Source of the DNA: Tabrizicola fusiformis
GTDB taxonomy: Bacteria; Pseudomonadota; Alphaproteobacteria; Rhodobacterales; Rhodobacteraceae
Assembly (NCBI RefSeq): GCF_013328815.1
Contig: NZ_JABUHN010000001.1
Span: forward strand, 434,001 to 498,000
Direction: 5' to 3'
DNA length: 64,000 nt
The notes beneath the pieces were generated by a model. It was not told the DNA's origin, did no database searches, and saw only the letters and a program-made list of their open reading frames with translations. How positions within the stretch are numbered: the first letter of the stretch is position 1; each line of letters opens with the position of its first letter. Made by a program: the position numbers and the translations under genes. This document shows positions 41,256 to 50,879 of the stretch, piece after piece.

Positions 41256-41963
41256 ATGCTGACCACCATCGGATTCGATGCCGACGATACGCTTTGGCAG
41301 AACGAGAGCTTCTTTCGCCTGACGCAGGAGCGGTTCACCACCCTGCTGGCCGACCATGCTGCGCCGGACCATTTGCAGGCCCGGCTTCTGGCGGCCGAGC
41401 GGCGCAATCTGGGCCACTACGGTTTTGGTGTGAAAGGCTTCACCCTGTCGATGATCGAAACCGCCGTCGAGGTGACCGAAGGCCGGGTGCCCGCCCGGGT
41501 GATCGGCGAGATTCTGGCGGCGGGGCGCGAGATGCTGGAGCATCCGATCCACCTTCTGCCCCATGCCCGCGCCGCCGTGACCACCCTTGCGGCGGAATAC
41601 CGGGTGCTTCTGGTGACCAAGGGCGACCTTCTGGATCAAGAGCGAAAACTGGCGCAATCGGGCCTTGGCGATCTGTTCGACGGGGTGGAAATCGTCTCGA
41701 ACAAGACACCGGAAATCTACAAGCTGGTCTTTGCCCGCCACGGCACCGGCGCCGATCAGGGGATGATGGTGGGCAACTCGCTCAAATCCGATGTGCTGCC
41801 GATGCTGGCGGCGGGCGGCTGGGGCGTGCATGTGCCGCATGAAATGACATGGGAGCTGGAAGCCGCCGATGCGCCACGCGGCGATGGCCGCTTTCACGAC
41901 CTGACCGACCTGTCGCAATTGCCCGATCTTGTGGGCCGGGTCGCCGCCACCCACCAGACCTAG
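41256..41963 (+). CDS. HAD family hydrolase
   Basis: A 235-residue phosphatase-like protein of the haloacid dehalogenase superfamily. Motif I is [12 protein letters not shown] (residues 6-17) with the nucleophile Asp8 and acid/base Asp10. Motif II is the Thr in LLVTKGDLL, motif III the Lys in SNKTPEIYK, and motif [21 protein letters not shown], where Asn takes the place of the usual first Asp. A helical cap lies between motifs I and II. The physiological substrate is unknown; related proteins dephosphorylate nucleotides or sugars. AAAGGAGG lies eight bases before the ATG. Confidence 0.87.
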   Translation: MLTTIGFDADDTLWQNESFFRLTQERFTTLLADHAAPDHLQARLLAAERRNLGHYGFGVKGFTLSMIETAVEVTEGRVPARVIGEILAAGREMLEHPIHLLPHARAAVTTLAAEYRVLLVTKGDLLDQERKLAQSGLGDLFDGVEIVSNKTPEIYKLVFARHGTGADQGMMVGNSLKSDVLPMLAAGGWGVHVPHEMTWELEAADAPRGDGRFHDLTDLSQLPDLVGRVAATHQT

Positions 41964-42114
41964 GGGGCGGGCAGGGGATGTCACCGGAATCCCGCTGTGA
42001 AGAAAATTCGTAAAGCCTTTGAATGGAAGGGGTTTTCCGACAATTTCCTTCATGCTAGCATTCCTCTCGCAAAGAAGGCTCCCGTTGAATGAGGAGCTGC
42101 AAGAGGCAGAGCAG

Positions 42115-43710
42115 ATGACTGGGACAGTGGCGCACCTGCGGGGGCAATCCATTCGCAATTTCCTGTTTCTCGTGGCGCTCACGCTGATCGCAGCCTGTGG
42201 TGGTCCGCGCGAATCGAACGCCGCCCCGCCCTATGCCGCCCATGTCATGGATGCCCGCACCGGCGAGACGCTTTATGCCGAGAATGCCGATACGCGGCTG
42301 CACCCGGCCTCGCTGACCAAGATGATGACGCTTTACATCACCTTTGAAGAGATCGAGCGCGGCAATCTCTCGCTTGATACCATGGTCACGGTGTCGAAGA
42401 ATGCCGCGGCGCAGCCGCCTTCGCGCCTTGGACTGAAGGCCGGGCAGAAGATTCAGGTGCGCTATCTGATCCGGGCGGCGGCGGTCAAATCGGCCAATGA
42501 CGCGGCGGCGGCGCTGGGCGATTTCATCGGCGGTAATCAGGAAAAATTCGCCAACCGCATGACCCGCACCGCCAAGGCGCTGGGCATGAAGAACACGACC
42601 TTCAAGAATGCCAACGGGCTGACGGCCTCGGGGCATCTGTCCACAGCGCGCGACATGTCTGTGCTGGGGCGGCATCTGTTCTATGATTTTCCGCAGTATT
42701 ACAACATCTTCTCGCGCCGCTCGACCGATGCGGGGCTGGCCACGGTGAACAACACCAACCGCCGCTTTCTGGACAAATACGACGGCGCCGACGGCATCAA
42801 GACCGGCTATACGGTGGCGGCCGGCTTCAACCTGACGGCTTCGGCTGAACGGGGCGGGGTCCGCATCATTGCGACCGTTTTCGGCGGCAGCTCGACCGAC
42901 AACCGCAATGCCAAGATGGCCGATCTTCTGGATCTCGGCTTCCGCAAGGCCAAGCGCAACGTGCAGGAAGTGCCGCCGGTGATCGCGGCCCCTGCGGATA
43001 ACGAACTGGTGGCCGAGGCCGCGCCCGATGATGGCCTGCCCGAGGTCGAAGGCGGCGCGGGCAAGACGCTGCGGCTGGTGACGGCGGTGGCAAATTCGCC
43101 CCGGCCGCTGGCCCGCCCGAATGCCGAAACGGTTGCCGCCGCCGGGCAGGTCGTGGCCTCGATTGCCGATGATATCGCGGGGGCTGTGGCCGAAGCCAAT
43201 GCCGCGCCGCCGCCCGAAGGCACGCTTGAGGCGCAGCAACTTGCACTGGCCGAAATGCCGACCGATGTCGAGGCGCTGTCTGCCGCCGGTGCCGCCGCCG
43301 CGCCAGAGCCGCTGACCATCACCGCCAAAACCGTGGCAAGCCCGGTCACGCTGGTTGAATCCGCGCCCCGCCCGCCGAAACGCCGCGCGCCGATCTATGA
43401 CGAAGCGCCGGTCGAAGAGGCCGTCGCCATGGCCGAACCCGCGGGCGAGGTGATCACCCGCGTCTCCACCTCGGGCGGGCGGCATTGGGGCATCAACGTG
43501 GGGCGTTTCAACACCTGGGGCGAGGCGGACCGCGCCCTGATGAAGACCCAACTGGCCGAAAGCGCCACGCTGGGCCAAAGCCTGCGCAAGGTCACCCAGA
43601 AGGGCGGTGGTTTTGACGCCAACTTCCTTGGCCTTGGTCAGGACGAGGCGGAACGTGCCTGTGCGCAGTTGCAGGCGCGCGGCGTGCAGTGCTTCACGAT
43701 GGGGCCGTAA
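42115..43710 (+). CDS. dacC: D-alanyl-D-alanine carboxypeptidase (PBP5/6 type) with C-terminal SPOR domain
   Basis: A 531-residue exported peptidoglycan enzyme. It has a signal or lipoprotein-like leader with a hydrophobic stretch ending in IAACGG. The S11 peptidase domain (about 40-290) has the triad of motifs: SLTK (nucleophilic Ser), SAN, and DGIKTGYT. It trims terminal D-Ala from stem pentapeptides. A long Ala/Pro/Glu-rich linker (about 300-455) leads to a SPOR domain (about 460-531, WGINVGRFNTWGEADRALMKTQL and CAQLQARGVQCFTMG), which binds denuded glycan at the division site. The ATG at 42115 follows AAGAGG. The symbol is by analogy; paralogues are common. Confidence 0.88.
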   Translation: MTGTVAHLRGQSIRNFLFLVALTLIAACGGPRESNAAPPYAAHVMDARTGETLYAENADTRLHPASLTKMMTLYITFEEIERGNLSLDTMVTVSKNAAAQPPSRLGLKAGQKIQVRYLIRAAAVKSANDAAAALGDFIGGNQEKFANRMTRTAKALGMKNTTFKNANGLTASGHLSTARDMSVLGRHLFYDFPQYYNIFSRRSTDAGLATVNNTNRRFLDKYDGADGIKTGYTVAAGFNLTASAERGGVRIIATVFGGSSTDNRNAKMADLLDLGFRKAKRNVQEVPPVIAAPADNELVAEAAPDDGLPEVEGGAGKTLRLVTAVANSPRPLARPNAETVAAAGQVVASIADDIAGAVAEANAAPPPEGTLEAQQLALAEMPTDVEALSAAGAAAAPEPLTITAKTVASPVTLVESAPRPPKRRAPIYDEAPVEEAVAMAEPAGEVITRVSTSGGRHWGINVGRFNTWGEADRALMKTQLAESATLGQSLRKVTQKGGGFDANFLGLGQDEAERACAQLQARGVQCFTMGP

Positions 43711-43711
43711 G

Positions 43712-44392
43712 ATGCCGGATTATGTTCTGCCGCCGCCGCCGGTCGTTTCGGTTCCGGTAGACGGCGACAGCCGCCGCTTTCCGGTGCGCCGCATCTTCTG
43801 TGTCGGGCGCAATTATGCCGAACATGCCCGCGAGATGGGCGGCAACCCGGATGCCGAACCGCCGTTCTTCTTCACCAAGCCCGCCGATGCCGTGGTGGAA
43901 AGCGGCGCGGTTCTGCCCTTTCCGGTGGCAACCGCCGATCTGCACCACGAGGCGGAACTGGTGGTGGCGCTGGGTGCCGGGGGGGCCTTTGTTCCCACAG
44001 ATGCGGCGCTGTCGCTGGTCTGGGGCTATGCGGCGGGCAATGACCTGACCCGACGCGATTTGCAAGCCGAAGCCAAGGCCGCGCGGCGGCCTTGGGATAT
44101 GTCGAAGGGGTTTGACGCCTCGGCGGTGCTGGGGGCGATCCGCCCCGGTTCGGCGGTGCCGCAGGGCCGTATCCGTTGCCGTGTGGACGGGCGGGTGACG
44201 CAGGATGCCGACCTGTCCGAGATGATCTGGCCGGTGGCGGGCATCATCGCCCATCTGTCGCGGCTTGTGACACTGGCACCGGGCGATCTGATCTTTACCG
44301 GCACGCCTGCCGGGGTGGGCCCGATTTCCGCGCGGCAGACCTGTGTGGTCGAGGTCGAAGGGCTGGCTCCGGCTGCGGTGTCGTTCCGGTAA
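43712..44392 (+). CDS. Fumarylacetoacetate hydrolase family protein
   Basis: A 226-residue metal-dependent enzyme of the FAH superfamily, which cleaves or isomerises acylpyruvates and related 2-keto acids. Landmarks are IFCVGRNYAEHAREMGG, PFFFTKPADAVV, LHHEAELVVALG with the two metal-binding acidic residues, GYAAGNDLTRRDLQAEAK, and GDLIFTGTPAGVGP. Small bacterial forms are often fumarylpyruvate or acylpyruvate hydrolases or oxaloacetate decarboxylases; none can be preferred. The ATG lies one base after the carboxypeptidase stop, implying co-translation. Confidence 0.9.
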   Translation: MPDYVLPPPPVVSVPVDGDSRRFPVRRIFCVGRNYAEHAREMGGNPDAEPPFFFTKPADAVVESGAVLPFPVATADLHHEAELVVALGAGGAFVPTDAALSLVWGYAAGNDLTRRDLQAEAKAARRPWDMSKGFDASAVLGAIRPGSAVPQGRIRCRVDGRVTQDADLSEMIWPVAGIIAHLSRLVTLAPGDLIFTGTPAGVGPISARQTCVVEVEGLAPAAVSFR

Positions 44393-45424
44393 TCAGCGCG
44401 GCTCTTCCGCCTTGGCGCGGGCGAGAAATCCGGCCAGAGCGCGGCTGGTGGTGGCCGTGGTGCCCGGCTTGTCCAGCGCGGCAAAGGGCAGCGGGCGGCA
44501 GGTCTCCATCGCGGCAAGACCGACACGGGCGGTCAGGGCGCCGTTCACCACCCCTTCGCCAAACCGCCGCGATAGCCGGCCCAGCACCCCGCCCGAAGCA
44601 AAGCTGCCCACCAGATCATCGGCCAGCGCCATGGCCCCGGCCCCCAGAAGCGCCGTGAAGACCCGCCGCAACAGGCGCAGGTTGCCAAGGGACGATGAGC
44701 GCCCGCCGTAGATTTCCGACAGCCGCCGGATCATCCGCAGGTTGGAATAAAGCGCCGTCGCCACATCGGCCAGCGCCATCGGCACCAGCGCCGTGACCAT
44801 GGCCACCTGCCGCGCCGCCGCCTCGACTTCGGCCAGCGCGGCGCGGTCCAAGGGGGCCATCACCTCGGTTTCCACCAGATCGAGCAGGGCATCGGCATCC
44901 ATCACCTCGCCCGCCCGCTCTTCCACCCGGGCAAGGCCCCAGCTTGCCTCGGGCCGCCCGGCGTAAAGCGCGGCAATTGCGGCCTTGACCCCCCGCGCTG
45001 CGGGCAAATCGGCAGCGGTGCGGGCCGCTTCGGCCCGGGCGCGCAGCCGGTCAATCCGCGCCATGCGGGCGAATCCCGCCGCCTCGCGCAGCGCCAGCAG
45101 CGCCAGAACCAGAACCGCCAGCCCGAAAAGACCGAAAGCCAGCCAGCCCAGCACCGTGTTCTGCGTGAAAAGCCGGGTGACGAAATCATAGGCCGCCACC
45201 GAGATCACCAGCGAGAACAGCGCCCCGAACACCCAGCGCGCGAACCGGCCAAGGGCCGAACCGCGTCTTGTGGTCAGCGCCGCCGCCGTCTGCATAGCGC
45301 GGCCTTGCGGCATCGGATCGGGCGGCGCCTCGGCCAGACCGGGGTCGGCGGGGGCACTGTCATCAAGCTCGACCACGGCGGGGCCGCGCAGGCGGGGATT
45401 TTCGTCAGTCAGATGCAGGGTCAC
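44393..45424 (-). CDS. ycjF: YcjF/TIGR01620 family inner-membrane protein
   Basis: A 343-residue protein with a disordered acidic N terminus (1-45), two membrane helices at about 62-83 and 91-112, and a soluble helical domain after them. A further hydrophobic region is near 205-260 (VAMVTALVPMALADVATALYSNLRMIRRLSEIYGGRSSSLGNLRLLRR), the core of the DUF697-type YcjF domain. E. coli YcjX and YcjF belong to the phage-shock regulon, and this pair is conserved in alphaproteobacteria. The start is a GTG at 45424 overlapping the ycjX stop (GTGA). Confidence 0.88.
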   Translation of the reverse strand: MTLHLTDENPRLRGPAVVELDDSAPADPGLAEAPPDPMPQGRAMQTAAALTTRRGSALGRFARWVFGALFSLVISVAAYDFVTRLFTQNTVLGWLAFGLFGLAVLVLALLALREAAGFARMARIDRLRARAEAARTAADLPAARGVKAAIAALYAGRPEASWGLARVEERAGEVMDADALLDLVETEVMAPLDRAALAEVEAAARQVAMVTALVPMALADVATALYSNLRMIRRLSEIYGGRSSSLGNLRLLRRVFTALLGAGAMALADDLVGSFASGGVLGRLSRRFGEGVVNGALTARVGLAAMETCRPLPFAALDKPGTTATTSRALAGFLARAKAEEPR

Positions 45425-46824
45425 AGCCGGTCTCCGAACAGGAATTCCGCCGCCCGGTCCAGCCGGATATGCGGCGGGCCTTCACCGGGGCGAAGGCTGG
45501 CGCGGGCGGGGGCAAAGGCCATCAGCCCGTAATCGGCATCCAGCCATTGCGCCGCCCCCTCGCGCGCGGGCGACAGCAGGCGCAACGGGTCGGAAGGCAA
45601 TTCGCCCGGATACATCACCGCCTGCTTGCCGGTATCGAGCAGCCGCCCCCGCACCGCCGGCAGATCGGCGCCGCCCTGTGGCAGCCGGTCTTCGACCGTG
45701 CAGCGCAGCCCGGCCAACGACAGGGCCATGGTGTCCGCCCCGGCAAAATCGGCGCGCGATTTCGCCTCGCGCAGAAGCGCCTCGGTGATGGCGGTCAGGG
45801 CAGGGTGCTGTTCGTGGTGCAGATGGTCGGCCTTGGTTGCGGCGAACAGGATCTTTTCCACCCGCTTGCCGCCCAGAAGCGCCGAAAGCCAGCCGTTCAC
45901 CCCGGGGCGGAAGGCGGTCAGCACCTCGGCCAGCGTGCGCCGCAGATCCTCGATCGCCCAGGGGCCGTGATGGATGGCGCCCAGCACATCGGCCAGCACG
46001 ATCTGCCGGTCCACCTTGGCGAAATGATCGCGGAAGAAGGGGCGCACCACGCGGTCCTTATAGGCCTCATAGCGCCGCGCCATCTCGCGCCAGAGGCAGC
46101 CGCGCGGGGTATGGGCCGGGCGGGGTAGAGGCGCAAAGGTCAGCACCGGGCTTCCCGCAAGATCGCCCGGCAAAAGGAACCGCCCCGGCGTGCAATCGGA
46201 CCAGCCTTTGGCGCGGGCGGTGTGAAGATAGGTGGTGAAGAGGCCGGCAAGGTTCTGAATCTTGCCCTCATCCAGCGGCAGCGCCCCATCCTCGGCCCTT
46301 GCGGTGGCCATGAACCCCGCCGCCTCGGGGCGGCGGTCCAGCCGGGACAGCGTCGCCTCGGACCATTCGTCAAAGCTCTTGTCCATCAGCGCGAGGTCAA
46401 GAAGCCATTCCCCCGGATAATCGACGATATCCAGATGCAACGTGCGCGGCCCGCCAAAGCCGCCGAAAAAGCCCTTGGACCGCGTGCGGAACGACAGGCG
46501 CAATTCGCTGACGGCGCGGGTCGATTGCGGCCAGCGCGGATTGTCGCCGGTCATCGCCGCCAGATGGTCTTCATAGGCAAAGCGCGGCAGGGTGTCGTCG
46601 GGTTGCGGCTGCAGATAGACCGCCTCGATCCGGCCTTCGGTTGCGGCACGCAATTGCGGCATCCGACCCCGTTCCAGGAGATTGGCGACAAGGCCGGTGA
46701 TGAACACCGTCTTGCCCGCCCGGCTCAGTCCGGTGACACCCAGCCGGATCACCGGCTCGAATGCCGGGCCGCCAAGTGCGCCCAGACTGCGGCCGATCCC
46801 GTCGGTAATGGCATTGAAAACCAA
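45421..46824 (-). CDS. ycjX: YcjX-like GTP-binding protein
   Basis: A 467-residue nucleotide-binding protein of the YcjX (DUF463) family. The P-loop is GLSRAGKTVFITGLVANLL (residues 32-50) with Lys38, the distal G-motif is VDYPGEWLLDL, and NAxKAD-like AATKADHLH serves as the base-specificity region. The family is linked to stress at the inner membrane and is always near YcjF. The start appears to be a TTG at 46824, with an AGGGGG stretch 10 bases upstream; the next in-frame methionine falls too far inside the conserved domain. Confidence 0.88.
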   Translation of the reverse strand: MVFNAITDGIGRSLGALGGPAFEPVIRLGVTGLSRAGKTVFITGLVANLLERGRMPQLRAATEGRIEAVYLQPQPDDTLPRFAYEDHLAAMTGDNPRWPQSTRAVSELRLSFRTRSKGFFGGFGGPRTLHLDIVDYPGEWLLDLALMDKSFDEWSEATLSRLDRRPEAAGFMATARAEDGALPLDEGKIQNLAGLFTTYLHTARAKGWSDCTPGRFLLPGDLAGSPVLTFAPLPRPAHTPRGCLWREMARRYEAYKDRVVRPFFRDHFAKVDRQIVLADVLGAIHHGPWAIEDLRRTLAEVLTAFRPGVNGWLSALLGGKRVEKILFAATKADHLHHEQHPALTAITEALLREAKSRADFAGADTMALSLAGLRCTVEDRLPQGGADLPAVRGRLLDTGKQAVMYPGELPSDPLRLLSPAREGAAQWLDADYGLMAFAPARASLRPGEGPPHIRLDRAAEFLFGDRL

Positions 46825-46919
46825 GGCGCGCCCCCTTTGACCGCCTCAAGATAGGCAGCCGGGCCGGGAAAGGGTAGGGGGGAATGGACAGCGCCGGGCG
46901 GGCAGGCTAACCCGGAGCC

Positions 46920-47693
46920 ATGCCAAGATATGCGCTGAAGATCGAATATGACGGTGGCCCCTTTGCCGGATGGCAGCGGCAGGCGCAGGGGCTGGCCTCG
47001 GTTCAGGGCGCTGTCGAAGCGGCGCTGGCGCGGCTTGAGCCCGGCCCCCATACCATCGCCGCCGCTGGGCGCACCGATGCCGGGGTCCATGCGCTGGGGC
47101 AGGTGGCGCATTGCGACCTTGCCCGCGACTGGGCGCCGTTCCGTCTGGGCGAGGCGCTGAACCATCACCTGCGCCCGGCGCCGGTTGCGGTGCTGGCGGT
47201 GGCGCAGGTGGAGGACGATTTCCACGCCCGGTTTTCGGCACGCGAGCGGCGTTATGTCTTTCGGCTGATCGCCCGCCGCGCGCCGGTCACGCATGACCGG
47301 GGCCGGGTCTGGCAGGTGCAGAACCCGCTGGATATCGACGCGATGCGGCAGGGCGCGGCGTATCTGGTCGGGCACCACGATTTCACCACCTTCCGCTCGA
47401 CGCTTTGTCAGGCGAAAAGCCCGGTGAAATCGCTGGATGAAATCAGCATCGAGGAACTGCCCTATCCGGGCGGCATCGAATACCGGCTGTTTCTGCGGGC
47501 GCGGTCGTTCCTGCACAATCAGGTCCGCTCGATCACCGGCACGCTGGAGCGGGTGGGGGCAGGGGCCTGGCCGCCCGAACGGGTGGCCGAGGCGCTTGCA
47601 GCCCGCGACCGCGCCGCCTGCGGCCCGGTCTGCCCGCCGCAGGGGCTGTATCTGAGCGGGGTCGGCTATCCGGCCGATCCTTTCGCCGGCTGA
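46920..47693 (+). CDS. truA: tRNA pseudouridine synthase A
   Basis: Makes pseudouridine at positions 38-40 of the anticodon stem. It has 257 residues. Conserved blocks: [18 protein letters not shown] at the start, [15 protein letters not shown] with the catalytic Asp53, [24 protein letters not shown], and [19 protein letters not shown]. Length and sequence are normal. It is divergent from ycjX with about 95 bases between starts. Confidence 0.97.
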   Translation: MPRYALKIEYDGGPFAGWQRQAQGLASVQGAVEAALARLEPGPHTIAAAGRTDAGVHALGQVAHCDLARDWAPFRLGEALNHHLRPAPVAVLAVAQVEDDFHARFSARERRYVFRLIARRAPVTHDRGRVWQVQNPLDIDAMRQGAAYLVGHHDFTTFRSTLCQAKSPVKSLDEISIEELPYPGGIEYRLFLRARSFLHNQVRSITGTLERVGAGAWPPERVAEALAARDRAACGPVCPPQGLYLSGVGYPADPFAG

Positions 47694-47794
47694 TCCGGCG
47701 CGGGGGAGCAGACAGCCCCCTGCGACGATGCAACCGGGTGGACCGGCGGCGGGCTAAGGGCTACACCGGAAGGGCACAACCGGAGCCGCGCCCC

Positions 47795-48079
47795 ATGCCC
47801 CTGTCCGACCTTCTTCTCAGCCAGCTTGCCGACCCTTTCCGCATCGGGCTTCTCCTTGCCCTGATCGTGACCATGCAGCGCACGCGGGCGGCGACGGGCG
47901 TCTGGCTGCCGCTGGCGGCGGGGGCGCTGTTCGTGGCGGTGATCATCCCGGTCACGGCGCAGCGTGCGGGCTTGCCGCTGCCGCTCTGGCAGGTGGTGGC
48001 GGTGGGGGTGGTGGCGAATGTCATCCTGCTCGCCATCGCGCTGGCGGCATGGGAAGCCTATCGGCGCCTGCGCGGCTGA
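47795..48079 (+). CDS. Small membrane protein with three helices
   Basis: A 94-residue hydrophobic protein with likely helices at about 17-30, 37-56 and 66-86, ending in WEAYRRLRG. There are no catalytic motifs and I do not recognise the family. The ATG at 47795 begins MPLSDLLLSQLADPFRIG. It stands alone downstream of truA and is followed by a good terminator. A housekeeping role cannot be inferred. Confidence 0.6.
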   Translation: MPLSDLLLSQLADPFRIGLLLALIVTMQRTRAATGVWLPLAAGALFVAVIIPVTAQRAGLPLPLWQVVAVGVVANVILLAIALAAWEAYRRLRG

Positions 48080-48099
48080 TCTTTTCGGACAAGGCAGAC

Positions 48100-48129
48100 G
48101 CCGCCCCGGACCCTCCGCGGGCGGCTTTT
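48100..48129 (+). terminator. Rho-independent terminator of the small membrane protein gene
   Basis: The 7-bp stem GCCGCCC/GGGCGGC (48100-48106 with 48119-48125) has a 12-base loop and is followed by TTTT. It starts 20 bases after the stop. Confidence 0.7.
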
Positions 48130-48151
48130 CCATGGGTGGGCCGGACCAATG

Positions 48152-48185
48152 AAAAGGGCCGGGGTGTTGGCACCCCGGCCCTTCT
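48152..48185 (-). terminator. Rho-independent terminator of the MHS transporter gene
   Basis: The 13-bp stem of 48154-48166 with 48171-48183 (GGGCCGGGGTG core) has loop TTGG. On the minus strand it is followed by TTTTC, about 20 bases after the transporter stop. Confidence 0.85.
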
Positions 48186-48204
48186 GCTTCCATCTTGTGA
48201 CCGA

Positions 48205-50076
48205 TCAGTTGCTGTCGGCGAAGATGTTCTTCTTGTGGGTGCCGTTCGGAACGAAGATCGTGCCGATCACCACGGTCATCAGGGCGACCACGATCGCATA
48301 CCAGAGACCCGCATAGATGTTGCCCGACTGTGCCGAGATGGCGAAGGCGGTTGCCGGCAGCAGGCCCCCGAACCAGCCGTTGCCGATGTGGTAGGGCAGC
48401 GACAGACCGGAGTAGCGGATGCGGGTCGGATAGAGTTCCACCAGCATGGCGGCGATCGGACCGTAAACCATCGTCACCAGAATGATGAGGTAGGTCAGGG
48501 TCAGGATGATCGTCAGCTTCTGCGCGGTGAAGATGTCGATGAAGTTCGACGCCTTGGCGATGGTGGTGTTGTCGGCGGCAACCAGCGGATAGCCGGCGGC
48601 CTTGAGCGCCTCGTTCACCGATTTCTCGAAGGCGGCCTTCACGCCGTTGGCGGCATCCAGCGCAGCTTGTGCGGCGTCGGTGGCAGCCTGATCGGTGCCG
48701 GCCTTGGCGGTTTCCAGCGCGGCTTTCGCGTCGGCAATCGCCTTGGAGTTGGCTGCGCCGTCATAGGATTCGATGACGGTTTCGCCGATCTTGACGGTGG
48801 CGGGCTTGCCCGCTTCGCCGGCGACGGTGGTCGAATTCACCGAGGTCTTCGACAGCAGGGCCTTGGCGATGTCGCAGGAGTTGGTGAACTTGACAGTGCC
48901 GGTCGGGTTGAACTGGAACGAGCAGTCAGCCGGGTCGGCGGTCACGGTCACTTCGGTCAGTTGGGCGTTGTAGAGCGCCGGGTTGGCGGTCTGGGTCAGG
49001 AACTTGAACACCGGGAAGAAGGTGATCGCCCCGATCAGGCAGCCGGCAAGGATGATCGGCTTGCGGCCGATCTTGTCGGACAGACGGCCGAAGAAGATGA
49101 AGCCATAGGTGCCGAGGATCAGCGACCAGGCCACAAAGACGTTGGCCGAGAAGCTGTCAACCTTGATCACGTTCTGCATGAAGAACAGCGCATAGAACTG
49201 GCCCGAATACCAGACCACCGCTTGACCGGCGGTCAGGCCGAAGAGCGCGATCAGCGCGATCTTGGCGTTCTTCCACTGACCGAAGGCTTCACGCAGCGGA
49301 GCCTTGGACTGGGCGCCCTCTTCCTTCATCTTCTTGAAGGCGGGGGATTCGTTCATCTGCAGACGGATGTAGAGCGAGATCAGCAGCAGGAAGATCGAGC
49401 CCAGGAACGGAATGCGCCAGCCCCAGAGATCGAAAGCCTTGATCATCTTGGCGGTGCCGTCGGCGTTCAGCACGGCGACGCCGTTCTGCACCAGTTCGGT
49501 TTCCGGCCAGTTGCCGTTGATATAGCCCTGCACCAGCAGGATCACGACCAGCGAGAGCAGCAGACCCAGCGTGGCCGTGGTCTGGATGAAGGCGGTGAAA
49601 TAGCCGCGCTGGTTCTGCGGCGCGTGTTCGGCCACATAGACCGCCGCACCACCGTATTCGCCGCCGAGGGCGAGGCCCTGCAACATCCGCAGCGCGATCA
49701 GGATGATCGGCGCGGCCATGCCCCAGCTTTCATAGCCGGGCAGCAGGCCGACGAGGAAGGTCGAGGCGCCCATGATCAGGATGGTGGCAAGGAAGGTATA
49801 CTTCCGGCCGATCAGGTCGCCCAGCATCCCGAACACCAGCGCGCCGAACGGGCGCACGATGAAGCCCGCCGCGAAGGCCAGAAGCGCGAAGACGTTGCGC
49901 GTGGCTTCGGGGAACGAGGTGAAGAACTGCGCGCCGATGATCGCGGCCAGCGAGCCGTAAAGGTAGAAGTCATACCATTCAAAGATGGTGCCGGCGGACG
50001 AAGCAAGGATAACCTTCTTCTCTTCCCCGGTCATCGGGCGCGAGCGTGCGCTCACGTCTGCGGATGTGTTAGCCAT
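48205..50076 (-). CDS. MHS-family MFS transporter with an inserted periplasmic domain
   Basis: A 623-residue proton-coupled transporter of the metabolite:H+ symporter group. Family features are SSAGTIFEWYDFYLYGSLA at the start, GALVFGMLGDLIGRKYTF (MFS motif A), RMLQGLALGGEYGGAAVYVAEHAP, and FFGRLSDKIGRKP (second motif A). Residues 361-518 form an additional domain between helices 8 and 9 with Cys385 and Cys401 and an Ala-rich helical stretch (KAALETAKAG to EALKAAG); ordinary MHS proteins are 430-450 residues. The gene follows acs and adk on the same strand, suggesting uptake of acetate or another short acid. The start is the ATG at 50076. Confidence 0.9.
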   Translation of the reverse strand: MANTSADVSARSRPMTGEEKKVILASSAGTIFEWYDFYLYGSLAAIIGAQFFTSFPEATRNVFALLAFAAGFIVRPFGALVFGMLGDLIGRKYTFLATILIMGASTFLVGLLPGYESWGMAAPIILIALRMLQGLALGGEYGGAAVYVAEHAPQNQRGYFTAFIQTTATLGLLLSLVVILLVQGYINGNWPETELVQNGVAVLNADGTAKMIKAFDLWGWRIPFLGSIFLLLISLYIRLQMNESPAFKKMKEEGAQSKAPLREAFGQWKNAKIALIALFGLTAGQAVVWYSGQFYALFFMQNVIKVDSFSANVFVAWSLILGTYGFIFFGRLSDKIGRKPIILAGCLIGAITFFPVFKFLTQTANPALYNAQLTEVTVTADPADCSFQFNPTGTVKFTNSCDIAKALLSKTSVNSTTVAGEAGKPATVKIGETVIESYDGAANSKAIADAKAALETAKAGTDQAATDAAQAALDAANGVKAAFEKSVNEALKAAGYPLVAADNTTIAKASNFIDIFTAQKLTIILTLTYLIILVTMVYGPIAAMLVELYPTRIRYSGLSLPYHIGNGWFGGLLPATAFAISAQSGNIYAGLWYAIVVALMTVVIGTIFVPNGTHKKNIFADSN

Positions 50077-50206
50077 GTGGCCTCCCCTGTGTTGCCCGGC
50101 CTTCGCCGGTTCCCTTGCGGCGCCTTCGTCCGGCCTTTGGCCTGATCTCGGGCGCCTCTCCCTCGTCCCTCCCCGCCCGGCCTGACGCCCGGGCGCGGCA
50201 TTCCGT

Positions 50207-50875
50207 TTACGCCGCGACGCCGGCCACGATCCGGCCAAGGCTGCTGCGGATCTCGGCGATGGCACCCATCGCGTCGAGCTTTTCCAGCACGCCCTTGCCA
50301 TCGTAATAGGCGATCAGCGGGGCCGTCTGGGCGTGATAGGCTTTCAGCCGTTCGCGCACCGTTTCGGCATTGTCGTCGGCCCGGCGCTTGAAGCTGGAGC
50401 CGCCGCATTTGTCGCAAACCCCCGCCACGGCGGGTTGCTTGAACTCGTCATGGTAGCCTTCGCCGCAAGCGCAGGTGTAGCGGCCGGACACCCGGCCCAC
50501 CATCGCCTCGTCATCCACCTCAAGGCTGATGGCGGCGGTCACCTTTTGCCCGGTGGCCGCAAGCAGCGCATCCAGCGCCGCCGCCTGACCCGCCGTGCGC
50601 GGAAAACCGTCAAGGATGATACCCTTGGCCACATCCGGCTGCGCCATGCGGTCTTTCAGGATCGCCAGAACGATCTCGTCCGACACCAGTTGCCCGGCCT
50701 CCATCACCGCCTTGGCACGCTTGCCGGCTTCGGTGCCTGCGGCCACGGCGGCGCGCAAGAGGTCGCCGGTGGAAAGCTGGACCAGACCGAAATCTTCCTC
50801 CAGCATCCGGGCTTGCGTGCCCTTGCCGGCCCCGGGGGGGCCAAGCAGGATCAGGACGGGCGCTTGTGCGGTCAT
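50207..50875 (-). CDS. adk: Adenylate kinase, zinc-lid type
   Basis: Interconverts AMP + ATP with two ADP. It has 222 residues. The P-loop is LGPPGAGKGTQA (11-22), followed by TGDLLRAAVAAGTEAGK, GFPRTAGQAAALD, and the lid with four cysteines, Cys135-x-Cys137 and Cys154-xx-Cys157, which would bind zinc. It lies four bases after the acs stop on the same strand, so it can recycle the AMP made by acetate activation. In many alphaproteobacteria adk sits after secY in the ribosomal spc operon; here it does not. Confidence 0.97.
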   Translation of the reverse strand: MTAQAPVLILLGPPGAGKGTQARMLEEDFGLVQLSTGDLLRAAVAAGTEAGKRAKAVMEAGQLVSDEIVLAILKDRMAQPDVAKGIILDGFPRTAGQAAALDALLAATGQKVTAAISLEVDDEAMVGRVSGRYTCACGEGYHDEFKQPAVAGVCDKCGGSSFKRRADDNAETVRERLKAYHAQTAPLIAYYDGKGVLEKLDAMGAIAEIRSSLGRIVAGVAA

Positions 50876-50879
50876 CGGT

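Noticed and set aside
38974-41262. A 762-codon plus-strand frame opposite the SDR, RsmC-like and clpS genes
   Set aside because: It spans three well-supported minus-strand genes; His/Arg/Gly-rich translation is typical of GC-rich antisense.
48049-50145. A 698-codon plus-strand open frame opposite the MHS transporter
   Set aside because: It is a shadow of the transporter gene: composition is Gly/Arg/Gln/His-rich without hydrophobic core patterns, and the minus strand holds clear MFS motifs.
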